Origin: Maribacter stanieri
GTDB taxonomy: Bacteria; Bacteroidota; Bacteroidia; Flavobacteriales; Flavobacteriaceae
Assembly: GCF_900112245.1 (NCBI RefSeq)
Contig: NZ_FOYX01000005.1
Coordinates: forward strand, 68,363 to 132,362
Direction: 5' to 3'
DNA length: 64,000 nucleotides
A program made the position numbers and the translations under genes. Shown in pieces: positions 10,165 through 19,932 of the stretch. Position 1 is the first letter of the stretch; each line of letters starts with the position of its first letter. The notes below the pieces were generated by a model. It worked only from the letters and a program-made list of their open reading frames with translations, did no database searches and was not told the DNA's origin.

Positions 10165-13100
10165 TTATACTTCTTTATCTTCCCCTTCAATAATTCGCTC
10201 TTTATTTTTTAAAGACGAAAGATATTCCATAAGGTCACGGAGTTCTCTTCTAGAGATCATACGACCCATGGCGGGCATTGCAGACATGGAGTTTTCTCTT
10301 CTTGAAATTCTTTTTAAAGGAATTTTTAAAGGTTCAGCTTCAGATGTTCTAAGTAATAATTGTGTATTGTTTTCTTCAATTAAAACACCTTGCACTTTCT
10401 GCCCGTCATTCAATGTCAACGTAACGGTGCCATAGCCTGGTGCTAATCTTACACTTGGTTCTATAAGTGCCTCTAACAATTGTTCTCTACTTAAAACATT
10501 AGCTATATTATCTAATGCCGGACCAACTTCTCCACCAGCACCATTTACGGAATGACAACGAACACATTGCGCTGTAGGATTATTGTTAAAAACAGATCTA
10601 CCTGTCCACCAGTTACCTCCGTAAAGTGTTTCTTGAAACGAATCGGCAGAATAGCCTGCCTTGTTCAATTTGTCTAATTGTGCAATTAATGCAGGATTTT
10701 CAGTCGCATTTACAGATTCCATTAAATCAAGTAAAATACCTTGTTTTAATTGATTTTTACTGGCTTTATCAATTAGGCTCGTAAGTATGGCGTTGCTATT
10801 TGCGTCAGGTAAATCACCTAAGACGTTTAACATTCTTTGTTGCTCAGAGATAGACCCTTTTTTAAATATAGGGTCAACAATTGCAGGTAATTTTTCTTTC
10901 GGTAAGTTCAGTTGACCTAAAAGGCCTACTGCTGCAGTTCTTACTTCTTCATTTTTATCTTGCATGCCAATAGACATGGCGCTTTCCATTCTATTATATT
11001 TTAATTGACTTAAGGCAGTTAAAACAGCAGCTCTTACTTCAGGTGATCTATTCGACTTAAAAATATAAAATAGCTCATCATTATAAGAGTTAATACCAAC
11101 TGCGCTTATAGTTTTAGAAATACCTATTAACATTTCAGGTTGGCGCTCTTTAAGAAATGAAGGAATATCTTTTTTAATTTTCTCTTCTAACTGACCGTTC
11201 TCTCTTAAAATTTCGCCTCTGTATCTACCATCTACACGGTCTAAAAGAGAAGGATTGTTCCATGTACCTAAGGCAGCAAGAGCTTCCCCACGTAAATCAC
11301 TAGACACATTTGTTCTTTTTGCAAAATTGATAAGCATATCTAACTGCTCATCACCACCCACGCGTAATGCGGCATTAATAGCTCTACGTAACAAGGGTTC
11401 AGATTTTAATATTTCATTATTTAGCGTTGCTGCTAATGCTGGTAATGCAGCCGCAATAGAAAGGTCATCATTGATTGCACGAGCGGTTTCAGTAATAATG
11501 TATTCATCTTCATCAGATAAGAATACAGAGATTTTAGGCTCTTGTAATTTTCTTAAAACAAGAACAGCTGCGATACGCAAACTTTTATTATCGCTATTGG
11601 AAAGAGCTAAAAGTGGTTCGGCATTTCCTATTCTTGAAAGTGCTAAAACTGCGGCATGTCTTAAATAAAGATCCTGATCATTATTCGCTTCGATCATAGC
11701 TATTAATGCTTCGGTCGCATTTTCATACTTCATACGCCCAAGTGCCTGTGCAGCAAAAAACTTTACCCTATCATTTTCATGAGTAGTAAGCGATATTAAA
11801 CTATCGGCAGCTTTCTCATATCTAACATCTCCTAAAACTTTTGCACTTTGCGCTATAATTTCGGGGTCATCGTCTTGTAATAAATTCAAAAGTGGCTTAG
11901 CATCATCCTTATCATTTGCGGCTATTTGCCCAATACCCCAAATGGCATGAATGCGTGCAAATTGGTTTTCATCTTCTTTTATAACTTTTTCTAAGGCTCT
12001 ATAACCCCAAAAGGTTCTTTTAGCAAGTTCAAATTGTGCTTTTTGGCGAATTCGCATATCGCCATATGATAATAATTTCACTAAATTATCTGTCTTATCA
12101 TCTTCATAATCATGAGTCATTAGTCGTTGTGTTTCCAACCGTTCTTGTTCTAAGTCATTGGTTTCTTTATTAACGTCTAATTTCCATACTCGACCATAGT
12201 TTTTGCTACCCCATCCATTAACCCAATCGGCAAGATACAAAGCACCATCAGGTCCAAAATCTATACCTGTAGGTAATACTCCAGATAAAATAGATTCATC
12301 TGAATTAAGCTCAAAAGAGGCGCCTTTTGGCTTTAAATCGAACGACCAAATATGAGATCTACTGGGGTCACCTACAAATTCTACCAAGAAGAATTTATTC
12401 AACCATTTTGTCCCTAGCGCAGTACCTGGGTTATATCTCATACCTGTGGGACCATTATGAAAATTCTGTATAGGTGGCATGATATATGCAGCCTGCCCAT
12501 CCCAACGAGGTGTAAAAAGCTTTTCATCCATCCAAACATTGTAGCCATTGTTCTTTGGGTCTGTGTATTTACCATACTGCCAATTAGCTCTCCAACCTGC
12601 ATCTGAACCTTCAACTATATGCACTAATCTTTCACTTTCTCCTTTATGGTCACCATCATTATCAGAAGAAATTATATTTCCGTAGGCATCAAAAACAAAC
12701 TCGTGGGTGTTTCTTAGTCCGTGTGCAAATACTTCAAAATCAGTCCCATCAGGGTTACTTCTAACAATAACGCCTTCATTTGGGTATTTATGGTTCTCAC
12801 CATCAACCGTAGTAATATTTGCGCCAATATCTCCAATTCCCCAATAGATTTTACCATCTGGTCCTTCAACAGCACCAGACATACCATGACCGCTGAAACC
12901 AATATGCACGGCAAAACCAGTAGCAATACTGGTCTTCTCATCTAAAATCTTATCACCATTAGTATCAGTTAGCCGATACATGCCTGGACCAATACCTACA
13001 AAAACATCATTGTCCCTAACTAAAAGCGCACCAGCTTGATCATTGATTTCATCATTAAAGTCATTCATGATTTGGGTGGAAACATCGGCTATACCATCCT

Positions 13101-13596
13101 TATCCAAATCTTGTATCATCCAAATTTCATCTTGTTCAACAGTAAGGTCTTGCCAATCATGAATACTATCGTTATTTAAATCTGGAAACCATTCGTTCTC
13201 CTTACTAAGTTCTGGAGCAAAGGTTTTATGAAGAAACGCACGTCTATCCTCCACAGATTCTAGGGCTATTGATTCTGTCATCCAATCTCTATGGCTACGA
13301 ATATCAAATTCTGAATTTTTATTTCTGTTAGAACGTGTAATGTAGACGTTGCCTTCGTTGTCAATATCCATAGCTATTGGATCTGGCGCTAAAGAATCAG
13401 AAGCCCAAAGACTTAATTCTAAACCATCTGCTACCTTTGCGGTAATGGTTTCTCTAGCTTTTTTTGCCATTTCAATAAGGTCCGTACTATCTTGTTGAAT
13501 GGTTAATGGAATTTCAGTAGGATTTCTATTTATACAAGAAGTGCACAAGAATACAAGGCATATTGCCCCAAGTAGAAGCTTTTTAAAAAATGTCAT
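10165..13596 (-). CDS. Lipoprotein with dehydrogenase-like propeller, HEAT repeats and cytochrome c domain
   Basis: A 1143-residue multidomain protein. A lipoprotein signal (lipobox FLCTSC, Cys at about 21) is followed by a beta-propeller of the membrane-bound dehydrogenase/sugar dehydrogenase type (about 45-500), with segments such as PDGKIYWGIGDIGA and FGPDGALYLADW. HEAT-like helical repeats fill about 510-960. A C-terminal cytochrome c module has CVRCH (Cys1011, Cys1014, His1015) and a candidate distal Met in SAMPAMGRM. This architecture is known mainly from Planctomycetes/Verrucomicrobia and also Bacteroidota; the substrate is not established, but a periplasmic sugar or alcohol oxidation feeding electrons to the heme is the usual guess. 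The gene is divergent from a DUF1080 hydrolase-like gene, a common pairing in such loci. The start is fixed by the signal peptide. Confidence 0.88.
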   Translation of the reverse strand: MTFFKKLLLGAICLVFLCTSCINRNPTEIPLTIQQDSTDLIEMAKKARETITAKVADGLELSLWASDSLAPDPIAMDIDNEGNVYITRSNRNKNSEFDIRSHRDWMTESIALESVEDRRAFLHKTFAPELSKENEWFPDLNNDSIHDWQDLTVEQDEIWMIQDLDKDGIADVSTQIMNDFNDEINDQAGALLVRDNDVFVGIGPGMYRLTDTNGDKILDEKTSIATGFAVHIGFSGHGMSGAVEGPDGKIYWGIGDIGANITTVDGENHKYPNEGVIVRSNPDGTDFEVFAHGLRNTHEFVFDAYGNIISSDNDGDHKGESERLVHIVEGSDAGWRANWQYGKYTDPKNNGYNVWMDEKLFTPRWDGQAAYIMPPIQNFHNGPTGMRYNPGTALGTKWLNKFFLVEFVGDPSRSHIWSFDLKPKGASFELNSDESILSGVLPTGIDFGPDGALYLADWVNGWGSKNYGRVWKLDVNKETNDLEQERLETQRLMTHDYEDDKTDNLVKLLSYGDMRIRQKAQFELAKRTFWGYRALEKVIKEDENQFARIHAIWGIGQIAANDKDDAKPLLNLLQDDDPEIIAQSAKVLGDVRYEKAADSLISLTTHENDRVKFFAAQALGRMKYENATEALIAMIEANNDQDLYLRHAAVLALSRIGNAEPLLALSNSDNKSLRIAAVLVLRKLQEPKISVFLSDEDEYIITETARAINDDLSIAAALPALAATLNNEILKSEPLLRRAINAALRVGGDEQLDMLINFAKRTNVSSDLRGEALAALGTWNNPSLLDRVDGRYRGEILRENGQLEEKIKKDIPSFLKERQPEMLIGISKTISAVGINSYNDELFYIFKSNRSPEVRAAVLTALSQLKYNRMESAMSIGMQDKNEEVRTAAVGLLGQLNLPKEKLPAIVDPIFKKGSISEQQRMLNVLGDLPDANSNAILTSLIDKASKNQLKQGILLDLMESVNATENPALIAQLDKLNKAGYSADSFQETLYGGNWWTGRSVFNNNPTAQCVRCHSVNGAGGEVGPALDNIANVLSREQLLEALIEPSVRLAPGYGTVTLTLNDGQKVQGVLIEENNTQLLLRTSEAEPLKIPLKRISRRENSMSAMPAMGRMISRRELRDLMEYLSSLKNKERIIEGEDKEV

Positions 13597-13759
13597 TGTT
13601 GATTGGTTGAATTGAAGTTTAAATGTAGCAAATAATGTAATTAATAAATAATGAAATTAATGTCAAGTTAAATTACTAACATCATAAGTAAAGCTTGTCT
13701 TTTTTTTGAATTTGAGAATATTTAGTTCTATGTTGGGAAGCTGTATTTAAAAGTTCTTT

Positions 13760-13767
13760 TATATTTG
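13760..13767 (+). promoter_or_regulatory. Candidate -7 box for the DUF1080 gene
   Basis: TATATTTG matches TAnnTTTG 24 bases before the ATG, in the 195-bp divergent gap. No confident -33 element. Confidence 0.4.
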
Positions 13768-13791
13768 ATTACTTATCAAACCTAAAATAAT

Positions 13792-14727
13792 ATGAATACT
13801 ATTAAAACAGTTGCTTTCTTCTTTCTGTTGACTTTTAGTTTTACCACATTAAAAGCACAAGAAGGTCACCCGTTAGAAGGAAAATGGAATTTAACCATTG
13901 ATCAAGAAGGAGAAAAACTACCATCTTGGTTAGAAATTAGACACTCAGGTACCAACACGTTGATCGGAAGATTTACATACGCATTTGGAAGTGCAAGACC
14001 AGTAGCGGAAATAGAAAAGCATGGAGATTTATTCTCTTTTGAAATTCCGCCACAATGGGAGCCTGGTGCTGCTAATATGGAATTTGAAGGAAAAATAGTT
14101 GGCGAAGGTTTAGCCGGAACTATGATTTATGTAGATGGCAAGACCTATAATTGGACAGCTACAAAATCTCCTAAACTTCCATATTATAGCAATGCTAAAA
14201 AGGGAAAAACAATATCACTCTTTAACGGAAAGAATTTAAATGGTTGGGAGATGAAACCAAATAACCAATGGGCGGTAAAAGATGGCTTACTTACAAGCGA
14301 AAAACCTGGTGTTAATTTAATCTCTGAAGAAAAGTTTAAAGATTTTCAATTACATGCAGAGTTTAGATATCCAGAAGGTAGTAATAGTGGTCTATATTTA
14401 AGAGGACGTTATGAGGTGCAAATAGCTGATAACATTGGCTTAGATGCATCTTCAATTTACTTTGGTGGAATTTATGGTCTATTAACACCAAATGAAAATG
14501 TAGCCATGAAAGCAGGGGAGTGGCAAACATTTGATATTACTTTAATTGGTAGACGTGTTACAATTGTAGCTAATGGTAAAACGATTATTTCAAACCAAAA
14601 TATAGATTCTATGACAGGTGGTGCTTTAGATAATAATGAGGCAGCAGCTGGACCTATTATGATTCAAGGAGATCATGGTCCTGTAGAATTTAGAAAACTA
14701 GAAATTACACCACTGAGTAAAGGGTAG
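13792..14727 (+). CDS. DUF1080 (3-keto-disaccharide hydrolase-like) secreted protein
   Basis: A 311-residue protein with a cleavable signal peptide (TVAFFFLLTFSFTTLKAQ, cut after about residue 22). An N-terminal domain (about 25-130) of unknown type begins HPLEGKWNLTID. The C-terminal DUF1080 domain (about 140-308) starts with the hallmark SLFNGKNLNGWEMK and continues through LHAEFRYPEGSNSGLYLRG and EWQTFDITLIG. DUF1080 is a concanavalin-like fold; characterised members hydrolyse 3-keto-glycosides made by Gfo/Idh-type dehydrogenases. It faces the propeller/cytochrome lipoprotein across a 195-bp gap, and a Gfo/Idh/MocA gene lies 2.5 kb away. The N-terminal domain resembles a repair or binding domain but I cannot name it. 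Catalysis is inferred from the family, not shown here. Confidence 0.88.
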   Translation: MNTIKTVAFFFLLTFSFTTLKAQEGHPLEGKWNLTIDQEGEKLPSWLEIRHSGTNTLIGRFTYAFGSARPVAEIEKHGDLFSFEIPPQWEPGAANMEFEGKIVGEGLAGTMIYVDGKTYNWTATKSPKLPYYSNAKKGKTISLFNGKNLNGWEMKPNNQWAVKDGLLTSEKPGVNLISEEKFKDFQLHAEFRYPEGSNSGLYLRGRYEVQIADNIGLDASSIYFGGIYGLLTPNENVAMKAGEWQTFDITLIGRRVTIVANGKTIISNQNIDSMTGGALDNNEAAAGPIMIQGDHGPVEFRKLEITPLSKG

Positions 14728-14743
14728 TATTATAGAATACGTA

Positions 14744-14776
14744 TAAAAAAAGCCTCCATTATTGGAGGCTTTTTTA
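14744..14776. terminator. Bidirectional Rho-independent terminator
   Basis: AAAAAAGCCTCCA pairs with TGGAGGCTTTTTT around a four-base TTAT loop. It serves the plus-strand DUF1080 gene and the minus-strand run that ends with the DUF2007 gene. Confidence 0.88.
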
Positions 14777-14782
14777 TTGATT

Positions 14783-15001
14783 TTAACTTAGCTCATTAAT
14801 TAAAGCTAATGCTTTTTCTTCTTGATCTTTATGAACATAGATTTCTACTAACTCTGGTAAAGGAGTGCCAAAACCTGCAAGACGTGCGGATTCTGTTTCA
14901 TCTTTAAGAATTGGTTCTATGTTATTCTCTTTTAATGCCAGTTCTATGCGATGTGCAACTATGCTATTGCCACCGAACACTTTTATATAATTTGAGTCCA
15001 T
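14783..15001 (-). CDS. DUF2007 family small protein
   Basis: A 72-residue cytosolic protein with the DUF2007 pattern: an N-terminal strand (YIKVFGGNSIVAHRIELAL), a central polar part with a FGTPLPELVEIYV segment and a C-terminal helix ending in an AL-rich stretch. The family has a ferredoxin-like, PII-resembling fold and is annotated as a putative signal-transducing protein, with no proven role. It lies only 5 bases downstream of the M28 peptidase gene and before a terminator, so it is the last gene of that transcript. Confidence 0.8.
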   Translation of the reverse strand: MDSNYIKVFGGNSIVAHRIELALKENNIEPILKDETESARLAGFGTPLPELVEIYVHKDQEEKALALINELS

Positions 15002-15006
15002 AATAA

Positions 15007-17199
15007 TTATTTTAAATTTTTAGTTACGTCTTTAATATACGTATTGAAATTTTTAAATGTTGTTGTCAAGATTTCAATTTGTTCTTGTGCCTCTACCCAA
15101 TTTTTTTGTTCGATAGCCTCTCTTATCCCAGGTAAAGTTTTTACGCCGTAACCGGTATAAAAACCAGGAGCATAAATTTGGTGTTTAAACCATGGTCTAC
15201 GTGGTAATCCTTTTTCAGAGGTAAGCATTTGTTCCGCTTTCATTAAACTCTTGTTTAAATCATCAATAGATTTTTTTGAAAGAGTAGTTGTATTAATTTT
15301 TTCAAACTCGGTAATAGTAGCTTCAAGTGCTACAAGTTCATTTTGTAAAGGTGAAAAATCAATATAAGGTATAAGTTCTTTTTTCGTCGGAGTTTTAACC
15401 TTTTTGGTTGGATCTGCTGCTAATTGATATGTATTTAAATCAATCATTTTATTATGCTTCAATACCTCTTTTCGCATACTTTCAGTCTCATCGATAATTT
15501 CTGTAAGGTAATTTGAAACAGTAGATTTCCATTGCGAGAAGTTTAAAGGAATAACATCAGCATTTGCTAAACGTAGGGTAATAAGACCGGCAGTATTTGC
15601 TAAAGCAACACCATAAGCAAATTCTGGATCCTTAAATCTTTTGTAATGTGGGTAAGTATCATAAATAGTGTGATATTCACCACCTCCATTTTCACCGCCA
15701 AAACCTAGGTTTAAAGCAGCAATACCGGCATGTTGAATAAACGGAGTGTAATCTGATCCAGAGCCCAATGCATATAATTTAAAAGAGTCATCGCCACCAT
15801 TAACCATATTCGCTGCAATTCTACGTTCTTTAACAGAGACATTAGTTTGTGGGTCAACAACAGTGCTTGCCACTTCGCTTACCATAGCTTGTAAAGAGTG
15901 CGATCCGCCAGCACCTAAAAAGCCACGTCCGTTACCGTCGGTGTTAATATATGCAACTACTTTTTCTTGAAGTTCTTTTTTATGGTCTTCAACCCATTCT
16001 GTAGATCCAATTAATCCTGGTTCTTCGGCATCCCAAGCACAAAATACCAAGGTACGCTTTGGTTTTTGACCTTTTTTTGCAAGTTCGCCAATAGCTCTTG
16101 CTTCTTCCATAAGGGCGACCATTCCACTAATTGGGTCATTGGCACCATGTACCCATGCATCATGATGATTACCACGCATTACCCACTGATCAGGAAATTC
16201 TGTTCCTTTTAGGGTTGCAATAACATTATGGGCAGGTACCAGTTTCCAATCGAATGTAAGTTTTAAAAGAACCTTTGCTGGTCCAGGACCAATATGATAT
16301 GTAATTGGCAATCCACCTCGCCAAGATTCTGGTGCAACAGTACCATCTAAAGCTGATAAAAGCGGAAGTGCATCTTCGTAAGAAATTGGTAGTACAGGAA
16401 TTTTTGTAATCGTCGGGGCATCTTTTCTATCTAATCTTTTAGCGTCTTTTGTAGCTCCGTATCCAGGAGTTAATACATCTCCAGGATATGTAGGCATATC
16501 CATAACCGAACCACGCTGTACCCCAGTTTTATTCTTGTAGGCACCTTTTGGATAAACATCACCTTGGCCATACCCATCATCTTCTGGGTCAGAGTAGATG
16601 ATACAACCAATAGCTCCTTTTTCGGCGGCTAGTTTCGGTTTTATACCTCGCCATGAGCCTTGATATTTAGCAATAACTATTTTACCTTTTACGCTAATGC
16701 CAAGCTTTTCTAATTTTTCGTAATCTTTCGGTATTCCGTAATTAACAAAGACCAATTCAGCCTCTACATCCCCGTCAATAGAGAATGCGTTATAGCTAGG
16801 TAGCAATGCATCACCTTGTGCTGTAAAAGGGTCGCCTTCTACAGGTACTGCCGTTAATTTGGCTTTGTATTGCGTAGGTCCTGTTAATTCTAAAACCCTT
16901 TCTGTTGGATAAGGAAATAGAATTTGGTAGGTTTCTATTTTTGCATCATAACCCCAAGATTCAAATTGATTTTTAATCCATTTTGCATTCTCTTCTCCAA
17001 ATTTGGTACCAACCCAATGAGGTTCTGCAGCCATTTTTTGCATCCAAGTATCAAGATTTGTTGCGTTTAATTTTTCTTCAAAGCTTTTTTCTAGCTGTAA
17101 TTGTTTATTGGTATTCTCTGGAGTAAAACCAATAATTGAAGTTTGAGAGTATCCATTGAGAAAAATAATTAGAAATAGGGTGGTGAGTAAATTTTTCAT
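15007..17199 (-). CDS. M28 metallopeptidase, glutamate carboxypeptidase II-like
   Basis: A 730-residue exported zinc peptidase with the domain order of glutamate carboxypeptidase II/PSMA: signal peptide (1-18), protease-associated (PA) domain (about 110-285), M28 catalytic domain (about 315-540) and a C-terminal helical transferrin-receptor-like dimerisation domain (about 580-725). The co-catalytic zinc ligands line up by spacing with the human enzyme: His345, Asp355, Glu393, Asp421 and His510, with Glu392 as the general base (in AWDAEEPG). It should remove C-terminal acidic or other residues from small peptides in the periplasm or outside the cell. It is 24 bases downstream of the Gfo/Idh gene and 5 upstream of the DUF2007 gene, so the three are probably one operon. 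Substrate preference is not readable. Confidence 0.95.
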   Translation of the reverse strand: MKNLLTTLFLIIFLNGYSQTSIIGFTPENTNKQLQLEKSFEEKLNATNLDTWMQKMAAEPHWVGTKFGEENAKWIKNQFESWGYDAKIETYQILFPYPTERVLELTGPTQYKAKLTAVPVEGDPFTAQGDALLPSYNAFSIDGDVEAELVFVNYGIPKDYEKLEKLGISVKGKIVIAKYQGSWRGIKPKLAAEKGAIGCIIYSDPEDDGYGQGDVYPKGAYKNKTGVQRGSVMDMPTYPGDVLTPGYGATKDAKRLDRKDAPTITKIPVLPISYEDALPLLSALDGTVAPESWRGGLPITYHIGPGPAKVLLKLTFDWKLVPAHNVIATLKGTEFPDQWVMRGNHHDAWVHGANDPISGMVALMEEARAIGELAKKGQKPKRTLVFCAWDAEEPGLIGSTEWVEDHKKELQEKVVAYINTDGNGRGFLGAGGSHSLQAMVSEVASTVVDPQTNVSVKERRIAANMVNGGDDSFKLYALGSGSDYTPFIQHAGIAALNLGFGGENGGGEYHTIYDTYPHYKRFKDPEFAYGVALANTAGLITLRLANADVIPLNFSQWKSTVSNYLTEIIDETESMRKEVLKHNKMIDLNTYQLAADPTKKVKTPTKKELIPYIDFSPLQNELVALEATITEFEKINTTTLSKKSIDDLNKSLMKAEQMLTSEKGLPRRPWFKHQIYAPGFYTGYGVKTLPGIREAIEQKNWVEAQEQIEILTTTFKNFNTYIKDVTKNLK

Positions 17200-17223
17200 A
17201 ATACAAAGTGTAGTTATTTAGGT

Positions 17224-18324
17224 TTAATTAGTTTCTAGTTTTATGGTAGTTCCACTTTTGGCACTGTTAATAGCCGCTTGTAGAATTTGCATGGTTATAA
17301 GGTTATTTTCTAATGAGTATACATTAAAAGGTTCTAAAATAAGATTGCCATTGATGACATTTGCAAAAACGGAAAAAGGATCATCATATGGTTTGTCACG
17401 TTCCGGTAAAAGAAATGTTTCTTCTGTATAGTCACTATATCCTTTTGATAATCTTAATCTTAATTGCGTAGGATTGTCAGAATAAACAGCGCCTTTTGTG
17501 CCATAAAGTTCCATGTCTTTTCTTCCTATTGGCCAATTCCAAGAAGGTTCTAAAATTGCCATTTTATTGTCATAGGTTAAAATAATAGTGGCGTCATCAT
17601 CAACATTAGGGTTGTTTTCTGGTTGTAGTTGTTGTGTGACCGCGGTAACAGTATTAGGAATTTGTCCCTTGGTAATCCAAGTCATTAAATTAGCTCCGTA
17701 ACAACCAAAATCTGTAATGGCACCACCACCATTTAATTCAGGGTCTGTTAACCATTCTAAGAATTCATTTGAAACGCCAATTTTTTTTGGACCTTTATGA
17801 CCATCTCTAATAATTACTTTTCTTAATTCTCCAATAGTCCCTTGTTCTAATAAACTGTTGGCCTTAACATTAGTTTCGTACCAAGAGGTTTCATAATTTG
17901 TTAATACTTGAATATTATGTTTTTTAGCGAGATTGTTAATTTTAAGAGCATCTTCTAATGTAGTAGCCAATGGTTTTTCAACCATTACATGAATACCTTT
18001 TGGTGCAGCTCCTTGAACTATAATTAAATGATCTTTAATATTGCCAAATGCTGCTATGGCGTCTGGTTTTACGGCTTTTATCATTTCATCCATAGAATTA
18101 AAAACGATATCCATTGAAAAACCAAATTCTTCAGAAAGTCTTTTTGCTAGTTCTGTATTGGTTTCAACAATACCGACCATATTGATATCTGACTGAACCT
18201 CTCTACTTAAAATCCATCCAACATGACCATGGGTAAGACCTGCAACACCAAGTTTCAAAGGTGGGTCTTGGGAATAACCAATACACATAAAGAACAATAT
18301 TAACATTGTAATTAATTTCTTCAT
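17224..18324 (-). CDS. Exported Gfo/Idh/MocA family oxidoreductase
   Basis: A 366-residue NAD(P)-dependent sugar oxidoreductase-like protein. The N-terminus is a signal peptide (ITMLILFFMCIGYSQ), so the enzyme is predicted to be periplasmic, where a tightly bound cofactor would be needed. The Rossmann motif is LGVAGLTHGHVGW (about 23-35) and the family motif EKPLATT is near residue 116. The C-terminal half has the usual alpha/beta dimerisation fold with GGGAITDFGCYGANLM near 196. Related exported enzymes oxidise glycosides at C3 or open glycosidic bonds. It leads a minus-strand run with the M28 peptidase. The substrate is unknown; membership of the family is clear. Confidence 0.9.
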   Translation of the reverse strand: MKKLITMLILFFMCIGYSQDPPLKLGVAGLTHGHVGWILSREVQSDINMVGIVETNTELAKRLSEEFGFSMDIVFNSMDEMIKAVKPDAIAAFGNIKDHLIIVQGAAPKGIHVMVEKPLATTLEDALKINNLAKKHNIQVLTNYETSWYETNVKANSLLEQGTIGELRKVIIRDGHKGPKKIGVSNEFLEWLTDPELNGGGAITDFGCYGANLMTWITKGQIPNTVTAVTQQLQPENNPNVDDDATIILTYDNKMAILEPSWNWPIGRKDMELYGTKGAVYSDNPTQLRLRLSKGYSDYTEETFLLPERDKPYDDPFSVFANVINGNLILEPFNVYSLENNLITMQILQAAINSAKSGTTIKLETN

Positions 18325-18369
18325 CGAATTATAATTTGGTTAAATTTTTTTTAAAAAATGCTCCTATTT

Positions 18370-19722
18370 TTAACTAGATTCTAATAAATTATCATGTATA
18401 GTAAAGTAAAAGGTGCTACCAACATTCTCTTCTGATACAACCCATATCTTACCAAGATGATGATCTATTATTTTCTTGCTTCCATAAAGTCCGATACCCG
18501 ATCCCTCAAATTTAGACTGGTTATGTAATTTATGAAACGCATTAAATATATTGTCTTTATGTTCTTTTGGAATTCCAATACCATTATCTGCAACACTAAA
18601 TAAATACTCATTAGACTTTTTTTTAGAAGAAATGGTGATTACGGGTGCTTTGTCGGAAGTTTTAAATTTTAACGCATTGTGAATTAAGTTCTGGAACAAC
18701 ATGCGTATATCGTTAGGTCTTGCCGTAAGTACTGGCATTTCGCCTAAATGAATGGTAGCATTGGTTTCTTTAATTCTTTCAGAAAGATCATCTAAAGCAA
18801 GTTGAATTATCTCAGTAATATTTACGTTTTCCATTCCGCTGGAATTTCCAATTTCAGCATACTTTAAAAGTCCTTCAACTAAATTTGTTAATCTAGTAGA
18901 ACTGCCTTGTAAATGTTTTAGATAGCTATCAAAATTGGCATAATTACTAGCTTGATATTGTTTTTCTAATTCTTTGGCAATGACATTAATGTTATTTAAA
19001 GGACCTCTTAAATCATGGGTTACAATAAAAGTGAATTCCTCAATATGGGTATTCTTTAATTTTAACTCATTATTTAAAACAGCCAACCTATTGTTTTGAA
19101 ATTTTAGGTCATCTTGAGCTTTTTTTAAATTTAGTTCACTCTCTTTTAATGCTGTAATATGATTTTCTAAATCTGTAGTATACGTTTTGGTCTTATTCTC
19201 ATCATATATTCTAAACGTTAGTGATAACCAACCCAAGCAGGCTAAGAAGGCAAAAACTTCATCAAATGGTACATCAATAGTACCCAAAATGGGTTCATGA
19301 ATAGAAATGTAAATGGTAGGGATAATAAATGCAAGAATATCAAAAGTTATAATTAGGTTTCGTAACCTAGGGTTTCTACGATACCCTATATATGCTAAAA
19401 ACCCCATTGTGGCAAAGGCCACAGCTTGACCAAAAAAACCGCCAATTAAAAATATCAAACTCATGAACATGACTGGGGGAAACAAGGTCATGTAAATTCT
19501 GGTAGCTTTATGATAACCTAAGCGATTTAAAATAAAACCAATACCGAAACCTAGGGCAACAACAAATGACAGTATTTGCTCTATATAAGAATGAAAAATT
19601 AGGGCGTATATAAATACTGCAAATGTAAAAATTGAAGATATAATGGTTATTAAACCAAATTCATCTAAGAATTTACTACTCTTCAAAGGTTTTTTTATTG
19701 ATGTCGTTATATGTTCAGACAA
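18370..19722 (-). CDS. Membrane-bound sensor histidine kinase
   Basis: A 450-residue kinase. Residues 22-170 contain about five to six transmembrane helices with no recognisable extracellular sensor domain. A coiled coil (about 178-228) leads to the HisKA helix with the phospho-acceptor His236 in TFIVTHDLRGPLNN. The ATPase domain shows the N box (QNLIHNALKF), the G1 box (DNGIGIP) and the G2 box (GSGIGLYGSKK). No receiver domain or response regulator gene lies next to it, so it is an orphan kinase or signals to a regulator elsewhere. The start sits in a short A/T-rich leader with no clear promoter box. The stimulus is unknown. Confidence 0.93.
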   Translation of the reverse strand: MSEHITTSIKKPLKSSKFLDEFGLITIISSIFTFAVFIYALIFHSYIEQILSFVVALGFGIGFILNRLGYHKATRIYMTLFPPVMFMSLIFLIGGFFGQAVAFATMGFLAYIGYRRNPRLRNLIITFDILAFIIPTIYISIHEPILGTIDVPFDEVFAFLACLGWLSLTFRIYDENKTKTYTTDLENHITALKESELNLKKAQDDLKFQNNRLAVLNNELKLKNTHIEEFTFIVTHDLRGPLNNINVIAKELEKQYQASNYANFDSYLKHLQGSSTRLTNLVEGLLKYAEIGNSSGMENVNITEIIQLALDDLSERIKETNATIHLGEMPVLTARPNDIRMLFQNLIHNALKFKTSDKAPVITISSKKKSNEYLFSVADNGIGIPKEHKDNIFNAFHKLHNQSKFEGSGIGLYGSKKIIDHHLGKIWVVSEENVGSTFYFTIHDNLLESS

Positions 19723-19871
19723 ACTATTTTTTTTAATATATGTTATTTTTTGGAAGGTTAAATGAGTGCGTATTTATATTAAATCTCAAAAAGTAAAATA
19801 TGAAGAATTGGGGGAGTTTTTAACGTTATCATATTTTACTTAAATATAAGAAAGTAGTGGTATTAAAAATT

Positions 19872-19904
19872 AAAAAGACACCTTTTTTTGATGTCTTTTT
19901 AAAC
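19872..19904 (-). terminator. Weak AT-rich hairpin, possible terminator of the pirin gene
   Basis: AAAAAGACA pairs with TGTCTTTTT around an 11-base loop, 29 bases beyond the stop of the minus-strand pirin gene. The stem is A/T-rich, so strength is doubtful. Confidence 0.45.
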
Positions 19905-19932
19905 TTGAATCTTCATTTAAACAATTTACTAA

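Noticed and set aside
15007-17199. M28 protein as a bacterial leucine aminopeptidase
   Set aside because: Length, PA domain and C-terminal dimerisation domain match the glutamate carboxypeptidase II branch instead.
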